Shown: positions 20,650-27,111 of the stretch, piece after piece
How the letters are laid out: every line of letters begins with the position of its first letter
Numbering within the stretch: position 1 is the stretch's first letter
DNA from: Rickettsiales bacterium
GTDB lineage: Bacteria; Bacteroidota; Bacteroidia; Cytophagales; Cyclobacteriaceae
DNA: 35,359 nucleotides
Assembly: GCA_002729235.1 (NCBI GenBank)
Contig: PBTY01000034.1
Coordinates: 69,374-104,732 of the forward strand
Direction: 5' to 3'
Translations under genes and position numbers: made by a program
The notes under the pieces: model-generated
The model's database searches: none
Seen by the model: the letters and a program-made list of their open reading frames with translations, nothing else
What the model was told of the DNA's origin: nothing

Positions 20650-21015
20650 ATGTCCAAAAAGCCGGTATATATCGATCAGTTTTGCTATGAGTTAATGCTT
20701 TCAGGGATTAATGATCAATCGCTGGCCGATCAGAAAGGCGATCATATGGACCTGGCTTTGTTTTACGATGACCAATGGCTAATGGACAGTGCTGTCGTAG
20801 AAAATGTCGTATATAACAAAGGACACTGGGATATTTATCTGGTATTTGTCGATCCACTACACCCATTAAAATTAATCAGGCGAAAGATATCGTCGTACTT
20901 TACTGAAAAGAAAGCTTTGCAGGCCGGTAATTATATGAGAAGATTGGCAGCCAAAGATCAGAGAGGTACGATTAGAGTAGATATCAGTAACCATAAGCCT
21001 CTATCTGATAATTAA
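20650..21015 (+). CDS. Unknown 121-residue protein between two tetR genes
   Basis: A soluble 121-residue protein starting MSKKPVYIDQFCYELMLSG, three bases after the first tetR (which ends in a double TGA). It shows beta strands in the middle (MDLALFYDDQWLMDSAVVEN, HWDIYLVFVDPLHPLKLIRR) and a basic helical end (FTEKKALQAGNYMRRLAAKD). It has one cysteine, no metal-binding motif, no signal peptide and no membrane helix. I do not recognise a family. The position locked between two regulators suggests a part in regulation, for example as a sensor or antiactivator, but this rests on context alone. Confidence 0.75.
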   Translation: MSKKPVYIDQFCYELMLSGINDQSLADQKGDHMDLALFYDDQWLMDSAVVENVVYNKGHWDIYLVFVDPLHPLKLIRRKISSYFTEKKALQAGNYMRRLAAKDQRGTIRVDISNHKPLSDN

Positions 21016-21017
21016 GA

Positions 21018-21632
21018 ATGCAGACCAAAACCAAAATACTCAACGCGGCACTTGACATTTACAGCAAAGAAGGATTAACTGGAGTTAAGTTTCAATCCAT
21101 TGCTGATGAAGTTGGTATTAGTGTTGGTAATCTGGCCTATCACTACAAGAGTAAAGATGACATAGTCCTTAAACTCTATGAGAGTATAGAATCTGATTTC
21201 ATGCATATACTGGAATCGTTTAGAAAGTACGATACCTTGTTCGACTTGGAGAATCAACTGGATATGTTGTACTCTTTCAGTGTCAAATACCCATTTTATT
21301 TCATTGATCAGTTTCAATTGACCGAATCACTTGGTGAAGTAGGTAACATCCACCAAAAGTTAATGATCAAATTGAGTTCTCAGCTTTTCATGCAATTGAA
21401 GTTTCAGGAACAACGAGGAGTCTTAAAGCCAGAAAAGACTTGTGATTTCTATAAAGACTTGTCAGATAACCTGTGGTGCTTTATTATGTATCATTCTGCC
21501 AAAGAAATGATCAAGAGTATCCGTAAGAGTCGTGAAGAGTTCAAGAAATCGTTTTGGATTCAGATAGAGCCCTATTTCTCGAAAACTGGTGAAATTGAAT
21601 ACCAAAAGGTCGTTATCCCTACAGTTGCATAG
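21018..21632 (+). CDS. TetR-family transcriptional regulator, copy 2
   Basis: 204 residues. The helix-turn-helix has the recognition segment SVGNLAYHYKSK at residues 35-46, nine of twelve positions identical to copy 1, with conservative changes at the other three. The ligand-binding half is much more divergent (DLENQLDMLYSFSVKYPFYF in place of the copy 1 sequence). The two could bind the same DNA site, compete, or form heterodimers while responding to different signals. It starts 2 bases after the 121-residue gene and ends 13 bases before the second palindrome, in front of hupS. Confidence 0.86.
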   Translation: MQTKTKILNAALDIYSKEGLTGVKFQSIADEVGISVGNLAYHYKSKDDIVLKLYESIESDFMHILESFRKYDTLFDLENQLDMLYSFSVKYPFYFIDQFQLTESLGEVGNIHQKLMIKLSSQLFMQLKFQEQRGVLKPEKTCDFYKDLSDNLWCFIMYHSAKEMIKSIRKSREEFKKSFWIQIEPYFSKTGEIEYQKVVIPTVA

Positions 21633-21645
21633 TTTCTATTTTATA

Positions 21646-21667
21646 AATTAGAAAATGTTTTCTAATT
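21646..21667. promoter_or_regulatory. Operator candidate 2: 22-bp palindrome upstream of hupS
   Basis: The core TTAGAAAATGTTTTCTAA at 21648-21665 differs from site 1 at one base, in the centre. Symmetry continues for two more bases on each side, so only the central TG breaks the 22-bp repeat. It lies 112 bases upstream of the hupS start, a position compatible with either activation or repression. Confidence 0.82.
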
Positions 21668-21669
21668 CC

Positions 21670-21708
21670 AATATTTGTTTTATATTGGGTAAATATTTGT
21701 CAAATATT
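21670..21708. promoter_or_regulatory. Three AATATTTG half-sites in the hupS leader
   Basis: AATATTTG occurs at 21670-21677 and again at 21692-21699, exactly 22 bases (two helical turns) apart. The second copy is followed after one base by its inverted copy CAAATATT at 21701-21708, giving a perfect 17-bp repeat. The cluster directly follows operator 2 and probably overlaps the hupS promoter. A TAnnTTTG promoter at good spacing is not clear. It may bind a second regulator. Confidence 0.5.
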
Positions 21709-21779
21709 CAATTCATCATTCTCTGCGGACTGCTAATTGAAGGTTTGGGAAAACATTAAACTAATTGACTAGCAACACT

Positions 21780-22739
21780 ATGGCAAATTTACTTTGGCTC
21801 CAAGGCGGAGCCTGTAGCGGCAATACCATGTCGTTTCTCAACGCTGAAGAGCCAACTGTTGTAGAGTTGGTTACCGATTTCGGCATCAACATCCTATGGC
21901 ACCCATCAATCGGATTGGAAATTGGACAACAGGTTTCCGATCTAATGAAAGACATTCTCAGTGGTAAAATAGAACTAGACATTCTGGTCTACGAAGGTTC
22001 TATCATACAAGGTCCTAATGGCACTGGTACGATGAACTACTTCGCTGATAGACCAATGATGGACTGGGTAAAAGAACTTTCGGAAGTGGCTCAGTTTACC
22101 GTGGCTATCGGAGACTGTGCTACCTGGGGAGGAATTCCAGCAGTAGCACCAAACCCAAGTGAATCAACTGGAATGCAGTTTCTGAAAGAGAAAAAAGGAG
22201 GTTTCCTCGGTCCAAACTATGTTTCCAAAGGAGGATTACCGGTTATCAATATTCCAGGCTGCCCTGCACACCCAGATTGGGTTACTCAGATATTGGTAGC
22301 AATTTCTACTGGAAGAATAGGTGGTGTTCTAATTGATGAATACCACAGACCAAAGACATTCTTTACAGACTTTGTACAAACTGGTTGTACCAGGGTGAGA
22401 AACTTCGTTCAGAAGGAAGACGCGCATTTTGGTAAGCGTGGAGGTTGTTTATTCTACGAAGTAGGGTGTAGAGGACCTATGACCAGAGCGAGTTGTAATA
22501 ATATTTTATGGAACAGGCATTCAAGTAAGACGAGATCAGGGCACCCATGCCTTGGTTGTACTGAACCAGGATTCCCACATCATGATTTGAAAAAAGGTAG
22601 TGTACTGAAAACAATGAAGTATTTGGGAGTATTCCCTAAAGATGTACCTACAGGAGAAAGCAAGCTGATGTATTACTTGAAAGCTGGAGTGGGTAAGGTA
22701 TCTCCAAGCAACAAAGTCCTTTTAGAAACTTCAAAATAA
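21780..22739 (+). CDS. hupS: [NiFe]-hydrogenase small subunit, group 2a-like
   Basis: 319 residues from the ATG at 21780 (MANLLWLQGG); a TTG five codons upstream is less likely. It is the electron-transferring Fe-S subunit of an uptake hydrogenase. There is no Tat signal and no C-terminal membrane anchor, so it is cytoplasmic, as in cyanobacterial HupS and mycobacterial Huc. Cluster ligands visible: Cys12 in GGACSGN, the cysteines of AIGDCATWGG and NIPGCPAHPDW, and the medial/distal set in CLFYEVGCRGPMTRASC and HPCLGCTEPGFP. The usual proximal CxxC is altered: the second position is Asn15, a feature shared with oxygen-tolerant relatives as I recall them. It is followed after 7 bases by the large subunit. 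Upstream lie operator 2 and the AATATTTG cluster. Confidence 0.95.
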   Translation: MANLLWLQGGACSGNTMSFLNAEEPTVVELVTDFGINILWHPSIGLEIGQQVSDLMKDILSGKIELDILVYEGSIIQGPNGTGTMNYFADRPMMDWVKELSEVAQFTVAIGDCATWGGIPAVAPNPSESTGMQFLKEKKGGFLGPNYVSKGGLPVINIPGCPAHPDWVTQILVAISTGRIGGVLIDEYHRPKTFFTDFVQTGCTRVRNFVQKEDAHFGKRGGCLFYEVGCRGPMTRASCNNILWNRHSSKTRSGHPCLGCTEPGFPHHDLKKGSVLKTMKYLGVFPKDVPTGESKLMYYLKAGVGKVSPSNKVLLETSK

Positions 22740-22746
22740 TCCAGAA

Positions 22747-24336
22747 ATGTCAACTAAAGAATTGAATATATCTCCTGTAGGCCGGGTAGAGGGCGACCTT
22801 GATGTTAAGGTCTACATGGAAAACGGTGTGGTCACAAGAGCACACACTCAAGCAGCCATGTTCCGTGGCTTTGAAAAAATTATGGAAGGCAAAGACCCAC
22901 AATCAGGGTTAATTGTAACCCCTAGAATCTGTGGAATCTGTGGTGGATCGCACCTTTACTGTGCGTCATCTGCTCTGGACACTGCCTGGGGTACTACTTT
23001 GACTCCTAATGCGCTTTTATTGAGGGCTTTAGGTCAGGCAACAGAGACAATCCAGAGTATTCCAAGATGGTTTTACGCAATTTTCGCTACGGACCTTGCT
23101 AACAAAAAATTCGCTAGTAAGCCGTTGTACCAGGAAGTGGTAAAACGTTTTGCTGCATACACCGGTACATCATTCCAAAGTGGTGTTACGGCATCGGGAA
23201 GACCTGTTGAAGTTTATGCATTATTCGGTGGTCAATGGCCACACTCGAGCTATATGGTGCCTGGAGGAGTAATGTGTGCTCCAACTTTAAAAGACATTAC
23301 CCGCGCACATGCAATCATGAACCAGTTCAGATTGGATTGGTTAGAAACCACCTGGTTAGGTTGTTCTATTGAGCGTTATTTGCAGATTAAATCATGGGAT
23401 GATTTAATGGCTTGGGTGGAGGAAAATGAATCGCAAAGAAATAGTGATCTAGGCTTGTTCATTCGTGCTGGATTAGAGTTTGGCCTGGACAAATTTGGTC
23501 AGGGTGTAGGGAAATTCCTTGCGTTCGGAACGTACCTACACAAAGACCGATACAATAAACCGACAGTAGAGGGTAGAAATCAGGCTCTGATTAACTCTAG
23601 TGGATTCTTTGACGGCAAAAACTATCACACATTTGATCACAAACAAGTATTTGAGCACACGGATCATACATGGTTTGAGACACAGCCACCTGCTCACCCT
23701 TGGGATCAGCCATTACCTACACCAGTAGAATCTCAAAACCTGGAAGGAACTGATTTTGACAACAAATACAGCTGGTCAAAAGCTCCTAGATATGATGGCC
23801 ATGCTGTGGAAGCAGGTCCACTTTCTAGAGTGATTATGAATGCAAACCCTAACAATATGGATCATCAAATTCAGGATCCTTTATTTGGGGATATTATTCA
23901 AAATATGGGTCCTAGTGTGTTCACCAGAACTTTAGCTCGTGTACATGAAGCGCCTAGATTGTTTGAATACATCAATCAGTGGTTGACAGAGATTGACCTG
24001 GATGGTGAATTCTATATCAAACCTGAGGAAAAAGATGGTAAAGGATTTGGTGCTACCGAAGCTGCACGTGGTGCTCTTGCTCACTGGGTGGAAATCGAAG
24101 GTGGTGTCATCAAAAACTATCAGGTTATTGCTCCAACGACGTGGAATGTTGGTCCTAATGATACAGAAGGGAAATCTGGCCCTATTGAAGCCGCACTTGA
24201 AGGTACAGAAATTGAAGATCCAAACGATCCGGTAGAAGTGGGAATGGTAGCCAGATCTTTTGATTCTTGTTTGGTATGTACGGTACATGCCCATGATCAA
24301 AAGTCTGGAAAAGAGCTGGTGAAGTTCAAACTGTAA
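22747..24336 (+). CDS. hupL: [NiFe]-hydrogenase large subunit, group 2a-like
   Basis: 529 residues; carries the Ni-Fe(CN)2CO site that splits H2. The N-terminal nickel-binding motif is RICGICGGSH at residues 60-69 (Cys62, Cys65). The C-terminal pair is Cys508 and Cys511 in FDSCLVCTVH, where most families have DPCxxC: a Ser stands for the Pro. A 15-residue tail follows His514 and is expected to be removed by the downstream protease after nickel insertion. Other family marks are ISPVGRVEGD at the start and FRGFEKIMEG. It has no signal peptide. The overall sequence resembles the HupL/Huc large subunits used to recycle or scavenge H2 in air. A terminator-like hairpin follows. Confidence 0.96.
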   Translation: MSTKELNISPVGRVEGDLDVKVYMENGVVTRAHTQAAMFRGFEKIMEGKDPQSGLIVTPRICGICGGSHLYCASSALDTAWGTTLTPNALLLRALGQATETIQSIPRWFYAIFATDLANKKFASKPLYQEVVKRFAAYTGTSFQSGVTASGRPVEVYALFGGQWPHSSYMVPGGVMCAPTLKDITRAHAIMNQFRLDWLETTWLGCSIERYLQIKSWDDLMAWVEENESQRNSDLGLFIRAGLEFGLDKFGQGVGKFLAFGTYLHKDRYNKPTVEGRNQALINSSGFFDGKNYHTFDHKQVFEHTDHTWFETQPPAHPWDQPLPTPVESQNLEGTDFDNKYSWSKAPRYDGHAVEAGPLSRVIMNANPNNMDHQIQDPLFGDIIQNMGPSVFTRTLARVHEAPRLFEYINQWLTEIDLDGEFYIKPEEKDGKGFGATEAARGALAHWVEIEGGVIKNYQVIAPTTWNVGPNDTEGKSGPIEAALEGTEIEDPNDPVEVGMVARSFDSCLVCTVHAHDQKSGKELVKFKL

Positions 24337-24362
24337 TTCTTCATACTAAAATTTGCTAGATT

Positions 24363-24394
24363 AAGGAAGGCTGCTCCGGTGGTCTTTCTTTTTT
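24363..24394 (+). terminator. Attenuator/partial terminator between hupL and the maturation genes
   Basis: Bases 24363-24374 pair with 24379-24390 to give a 12-bp stem that includes four G-U pairs, closed by the stable tetraloop C(UCCG)G and running into six T residues. It lies 26 bases past hupL and just before the protease gene. No promoter is evident after it, so partial read-through would give less maturation mRNA than structural mRNA. Confidence 0.72.
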
Positions 24395-24399
24395 AGTTT

Positions 24400-24888
24400 A
24401 TGCTTATGAAAAAGACTGCAATAATGGGTTTCGGAAACCCTGTGAGAAGTGACGATGCGATAGGTGTTCATGTAGTCAATGAGCTCAAAAAGAAGATTGT
24501 GAGCCCTGACATTACCTTGATGGATATGGGTACGAGTGCTTTTGAGGTGCTTTTTGGTTTGAAAGGGCATGAAAAAATCATTATTGTGGATGCTGTGGTC
24601 AATTCTGATGAAGAACCAGGTACTCTATTTAAGGTACCAGCAGAAGAAGTGCTGAGAGCTCCTCAAGATGATCCAATGGTTTTTTTACATGGATTAAAAT
24701 GGGACCAGGCACTGTCTTATGCTAAAAAAATTATGGGAGAGGAATATCCTACAGACATTGAAGTGTACTTGATTGCGGTGGACAACACCCGATTGGAAAT
24801 TGAGATTTCTAAAGAAGTACTCAATGCAGGAGAGCAGGTTATACAGTTGATTTTGGACGAGATAGGCGAGGCCAATTATGTCGAGTAG
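24400..24888 (+). CDS. hupW: Hydrogenase maturation endopeptidase (HyaD/HybD/HupW family)
   Basis: 162 residues. The family signature GFGNPVRSDDAIGVHVV is at residues 10-26, with the nickel-sensing Asp in DDAIG, and the second part, TLMDMGTSAFEVLFGL and IIIVDAVV, matches the M52 peptidase core. HLGLKW-like LHGLKWDQALSYAKKI follows. It removes the C-terminal peptide of the large subunit once nickel is in place; here the target is the 15-residue tail of HupL. An ATG at 24406 is an alternative start that begins MKKTAIMGFG. The symbol follows the cyanobacterial partner of HupL and is by analogy. Its end overlaps the next gene by 11 bases. Confidence 0.9.
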   Translation: MLMKKTAIMGFGNPVRSDDAIGVHVVNELKKKIVSPDITLMDMGTSAFEVLFGLKGHEKIIIVDAVVNSDEEPGTLFKVPAEEVLRAPQDDPMVFLHGLKWDQALSYAKKIMGEEYPTDIEVYLIAVDNTRLEIEISKEVLNAGEQVIQLILDEIGEANYVE

Positions 24889-25198
24889 TATCCAATTAAA
24901 ATCATCTCATGTCATTATCGATTCTTCTATCGCTATACCATGTTTTGGCGATTCAATACATGCCATGGTGAGTTATAAAGAGGAGTCCGGACAATTGCTG
25001 CTATCCTGGATTGAGAATTCATTTTTTTCGAAACTCCATAAGGTGCACCAGGTCATTATCAAGCAAAAAGATTTAAAAGGAACAGTCAGTGTGCCTGTAA
25101 GGGATGTTATTATAGATCATGATTTGAGCGAAATGGATCGTGAATTAAGCTTTGACTTCAATACTAAAAACAGATTCATCAAAATTGATTTAATCTAG
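24878..25198 (+). CDS. Unknown 106-residue hydrogenase-associated protein
   Basis: Starts inside the end of the protease gene (11-base overlap) and stops directly before the ATG of the TPR gene. It is predicted to be mainly beta: QLKSSHVIIDSSIAIP, HAMVSYKEESGQLLLSWIEN, KVHQVIIKQKDLKGTVSVP and ELSFDFNTKNRFIKIDLI. There is one cysteine (IPCFGD), no signal peptide, no membrane helix and no metal motif. I do not recognise a family. The tight coupling on both sides argues that it works with the protease or TPR protein in making or regulating the hydrogenase. Confidence 0.76.
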   Translation: MSSSIQLKSSHVIIDSSIAIPCFGDSIHAMVSYKEESGQLLLSWIENSFFSKLHKVHQVIIKQKDLKGTVSVPVRDVIIDHDLSEMDRELSFDFNTKNRFIKIDLI

Positions 25199-26674
25199 AT
25201 GGTAACCATACATTCATCAACCCACACATTAAAGACTATTCAACAAATCATTGAAGCAAATGGAGATCTCTCCAACTATGTTGAGCTTTTTCCTCTAGAT
25301 AAGAAGCGTGAGGTTTTAGAGTTGGATCTGTTTGTTATTGACAATGAGATTGTTTGGCCAGTAGAGTGGCTCAATAGACATATTCCCATTTATGTTCCGG
25401 TGGTTCCATTTTCTGAGGATAATTTGTTGTGTCTCATTTTATTGAAAATGGGTCATTATCCAATGGCTGAAAGCTATGCGATCAATGAGGTTTTAAACAA
25501 TCATGTGACCTTATTGAAAAGTTTATCAGAAGGACTTCCCATGCTGGATATGCAATACAACTCACTCCATGCTTATAATAAGGCCCTGTATAACCAATAT
25601 AATCCCTATGGTAATTATCAACTGGTGGAGTCAACATTGATTGATGCAGAGGAGGAATTCATTAAGGCAGATTGGAAAATAATGGCGAGAAAACACCTTG
25701 CCGTATTAAAAGCGGATAAAGGAAATGATCTGGAAGCGATTAAAATCAACCTGGATACCTTGTCTAAATGGAGTCTTTCTGATGAGAGTAAGGCTTCCAT
25801 TGCCCTAGATCTAACTGGATTTTTGGCTAATTATTCATTGACTTGTCAGGAAGATGACTTGATTCGTGATACCAAAGATTGTGTTGATTTTGGAATTTCC
25901 TTTTTCAAAGAGCATAAGTTTGAGCTGGAAGAGGCAATGATGCAAATAGATCTTGGTCAGATAAAAGGAGCCCGTTTCAATTTCCAAGCATCGTTAAGCT
26001 TGTTTGATTCTGGAATTTATCAGTTGAACTCATTAGAGCAACCTGATTTGATGTATAGCGCGATTTACCGGAAGGCAAAAGTGCTTCATCATTGGTCTCA
26101 AAACGGTAATCCACAATTTTATAAGTTAGCACTCGAAGCTTACAACAAATCATTGAAGTTTTATACTCAGTCTGATTTTCCAGAAGTATTCTTTGAGATA
26201 CATTCCCAATTGGCGATGATCTATGCTGAAATTCCGTCTGATGGTAACCAAAATGCTATTTGGGCAGCATTCTCAGCTACTTCATTTAAAGAAGCACTTG
26301 ATTTCTATGCACAGTCAGGGGACCTAGATAAATATGCAACAGTGGCTAATAATTATGCCAACGCATTGATCAATTTTCCTGAAGCCAAGAATTCCGATAA
26401 TATCGAAAAAGCAATACATTACTTCAATGAGGCCTTGGAGATCAGAACAGCTAAGACATATCCTCAACAGCGAGCATTTTTGATCTTGAATTATTTGGAA
26501 GCGTGTTGGCTAGCCAATAATATCAATAACCACATGGAGCGTGTCCGATTGGAGGACATGATGTCCAAGGTGAAAGAAGTAAAATCATTGACTGATAATA
26601 AGGAAGCTATTCAAAGGTCAGAAGAGCATCTTGCTCATTTGATCGAACTGAAGAAGATGTTGTTAACCGCTTAA
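25199..26674 (+). CDS. TPR-repeat hydrogenase-associated protein
   Basis: 491 residues; the ATG follows the previous stop codon without a gap. Residues 1-110 form an N-terminal alpha/beta part (LKTIQQIIEANGDLSNYVEL, WPVEWLNRHIPIYVPVVPF). From about 110 to the end it is helical with TPR-type repeats, for example WKIMARKHLAVLKADKGNDL, LALEAYNKSLKFYTQSDFP, VFFEIHSQLAMIYAEIP and NIEKAIHYFNEALEIRTAKT. There is no signal or membrane segment. To my recollection, TPR genes also occur in the clusters of group 1h and 2a hydrogenases of other phyla, with unproved roles. An assembly or maturation scaffold is a reasonable guess. hypA starts two bases after its stop. Confidence 0.82.
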   Translation: MVTIHSSTHTLKTIQQIIEANGDLSNYVELFPLDKKREVLELDLFVIDNEIVWPVEWLNRHIPIYVPVVPFSEDNLLCLILLKMGHYPMAESYAINEVLNNHVTLLKSLSEGLPMLDMQYNSLHAYNKALYNQYNPYGNYQLVESTLIDAEEEFIKADWKIMARKHLAVLKADKGNDLEAIKINLDTLSKWSLSDESKASIALDLTGFLANYSLTCQEDDLIRDTKDCVDFGISFFKEHKFELEEAMMQIDLGQIKGARFNFQASLSLFDSGIYQLNSLEQPDLMYSAIYRKAKVLHHWSQNGNPQFYKLALEAYNKSLKFYTQSDFPEVFFEIHSQLAMIYAEIPSDGNQNAIWAAFSATSFKEALDFYAQSGDLDKYATVANNYANALINFPEAKNSDNIEKAIHYFNEALEIRTAKTYPQQRAFLILNYLEACWLANNINNHMERVRLEDMMSKVKEVKSLTDNKEAIQRSEEHLAHLIELKKMLLTA

Positions 26675-26676
26675 TC

Positions 26677-27021
26677 ATGCACGAGGTATCTTTAGTACAA
26701 AGCATATTCAGAACATTGGAGTCTGAGTTTGATGAAGACGAGCTAGATCGCCTATCTCAAATTGATTTGAAAGTGGGGGTGCTTAGCAATGTGGAGCCTA
26801 TTTTGATGCAAAATGCTTTTAGTGCAGTGATTGAAACAAATGATAGATTCAAGTCTGTTAGACTTCATATAGATAAAGTTCCCATTTTGATCAAATGTGA
26901 CTTATGTGGTGAAGTTAGTCAGGTGGAGAACTATGTATTCAAATGCTCCAACGGGCATCCCAGTAAAAATGTCATTCAAGGTGAGGAACTCCTCATCGAA
27001 AGAGTTCATTTCAATGATTAA
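26677..27021 (+). CDS. hypA: Hydrogenase nickel-insertion protein HypA
   Basis: 114 residues beginning MHEVSLVQSI, with the conserved nickel-binding N-terminal Met-His-Glu. It passes nickel, with HypB, to the large subunit. The zinc site is unusual: Cys74 and Cys77 (CDLC) are normal, but the second pair is C90-SNG-H94 rather than CPxC, so the fourth ligand may be histidine. The C-terminal GEELLIERVHF matches the family strand. It closes the first part of the island; its stop lies 8 bases before operator 3. Confidence 0.92.
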   Translation: MHEVSLVQSIFRTLESEFDEDELDRLSQIDLKVGVLSNVEPILMQNAFSAVIETNDRFKSVRLHIDKVPILIKCDLCGEVSQVENYVFKCSNGHPSKNVIQGEELLIERVHFND

Positions 27022-27029
27022 TGATTGAT

Positions 27030-27047
27030 TTAGAAATTATTTTCTAA
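27030..27047. promoter_or_regulatory. Operator candidate 3: palindrome upstream of hypB
   Basis: TTAGAAATTATTTTCTAA has the same seven-base arms (TTAGAAA/TTTCTAA) as sites 1 and 2, and only the central bases differ. It lies between hypA and hypB, 64 bases before the hypB start, and suggests a separate regulated promoter for the hypB-onward genes. Confidence 0.78.
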
Positions 27048-27069
27048 TCGATCAAAATCCTTTTTCACA

Positions 27070-27097
27070 CCTCCAGATATCAGTATATTTCTGGAGG
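27070..27097 (+). promoter_or_regulatory. Hairpin that can mask the GGAGG in the hypB leader
   Basis: CCTCCAGA at 27070-27077 pairs perfectly with TCTGGAGG at 27090-27097 over a 12-base loop. The right arm contains GGAGG, an anti-Shine-Dalgarno match 14 bases before the ATG. There is no T-run after it, so it is not a simple terminator. It may tune hypB translation, although GGAGG is rather far from the ATG. Confidence 0.45.
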
Positions 27098-27111
27098 TAA
27101 ACAGTTAACTC

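Noticed and set aside
21674-21699. A standard Bacteroidota promoter (TTG / TAnnTTTG) for hupS
   Set aside because: TTTG at 21674 and AATATTTG at 21692 have only 14 bases between the TTG and the -7-like box, and the latter lacks the TA. The same bases are better described as the AATATTTG repeat array.
23932-24300. Open frames on the minus strand inside hupL and on both strands inside other large genes
   Set aside because: They lie wholly in well-supported genes in another frame, have no recognisable domains and have cysteine/arginine-rich random composition.
20005-27047. The TTAGAAA palindromes as parts of a CRISPR or mobile-element repeat
   Set aside because: They are short, far apart and always in front of genes; no spacer pattern or transposase gene is present.
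27048-27111. A nickel/cobalt (NiCo) riboswitch before hypB
   Set aside because: There is one simple hairpin only; the leader is too short and lacks the multi-helix junction with conserved bases expected of that class.
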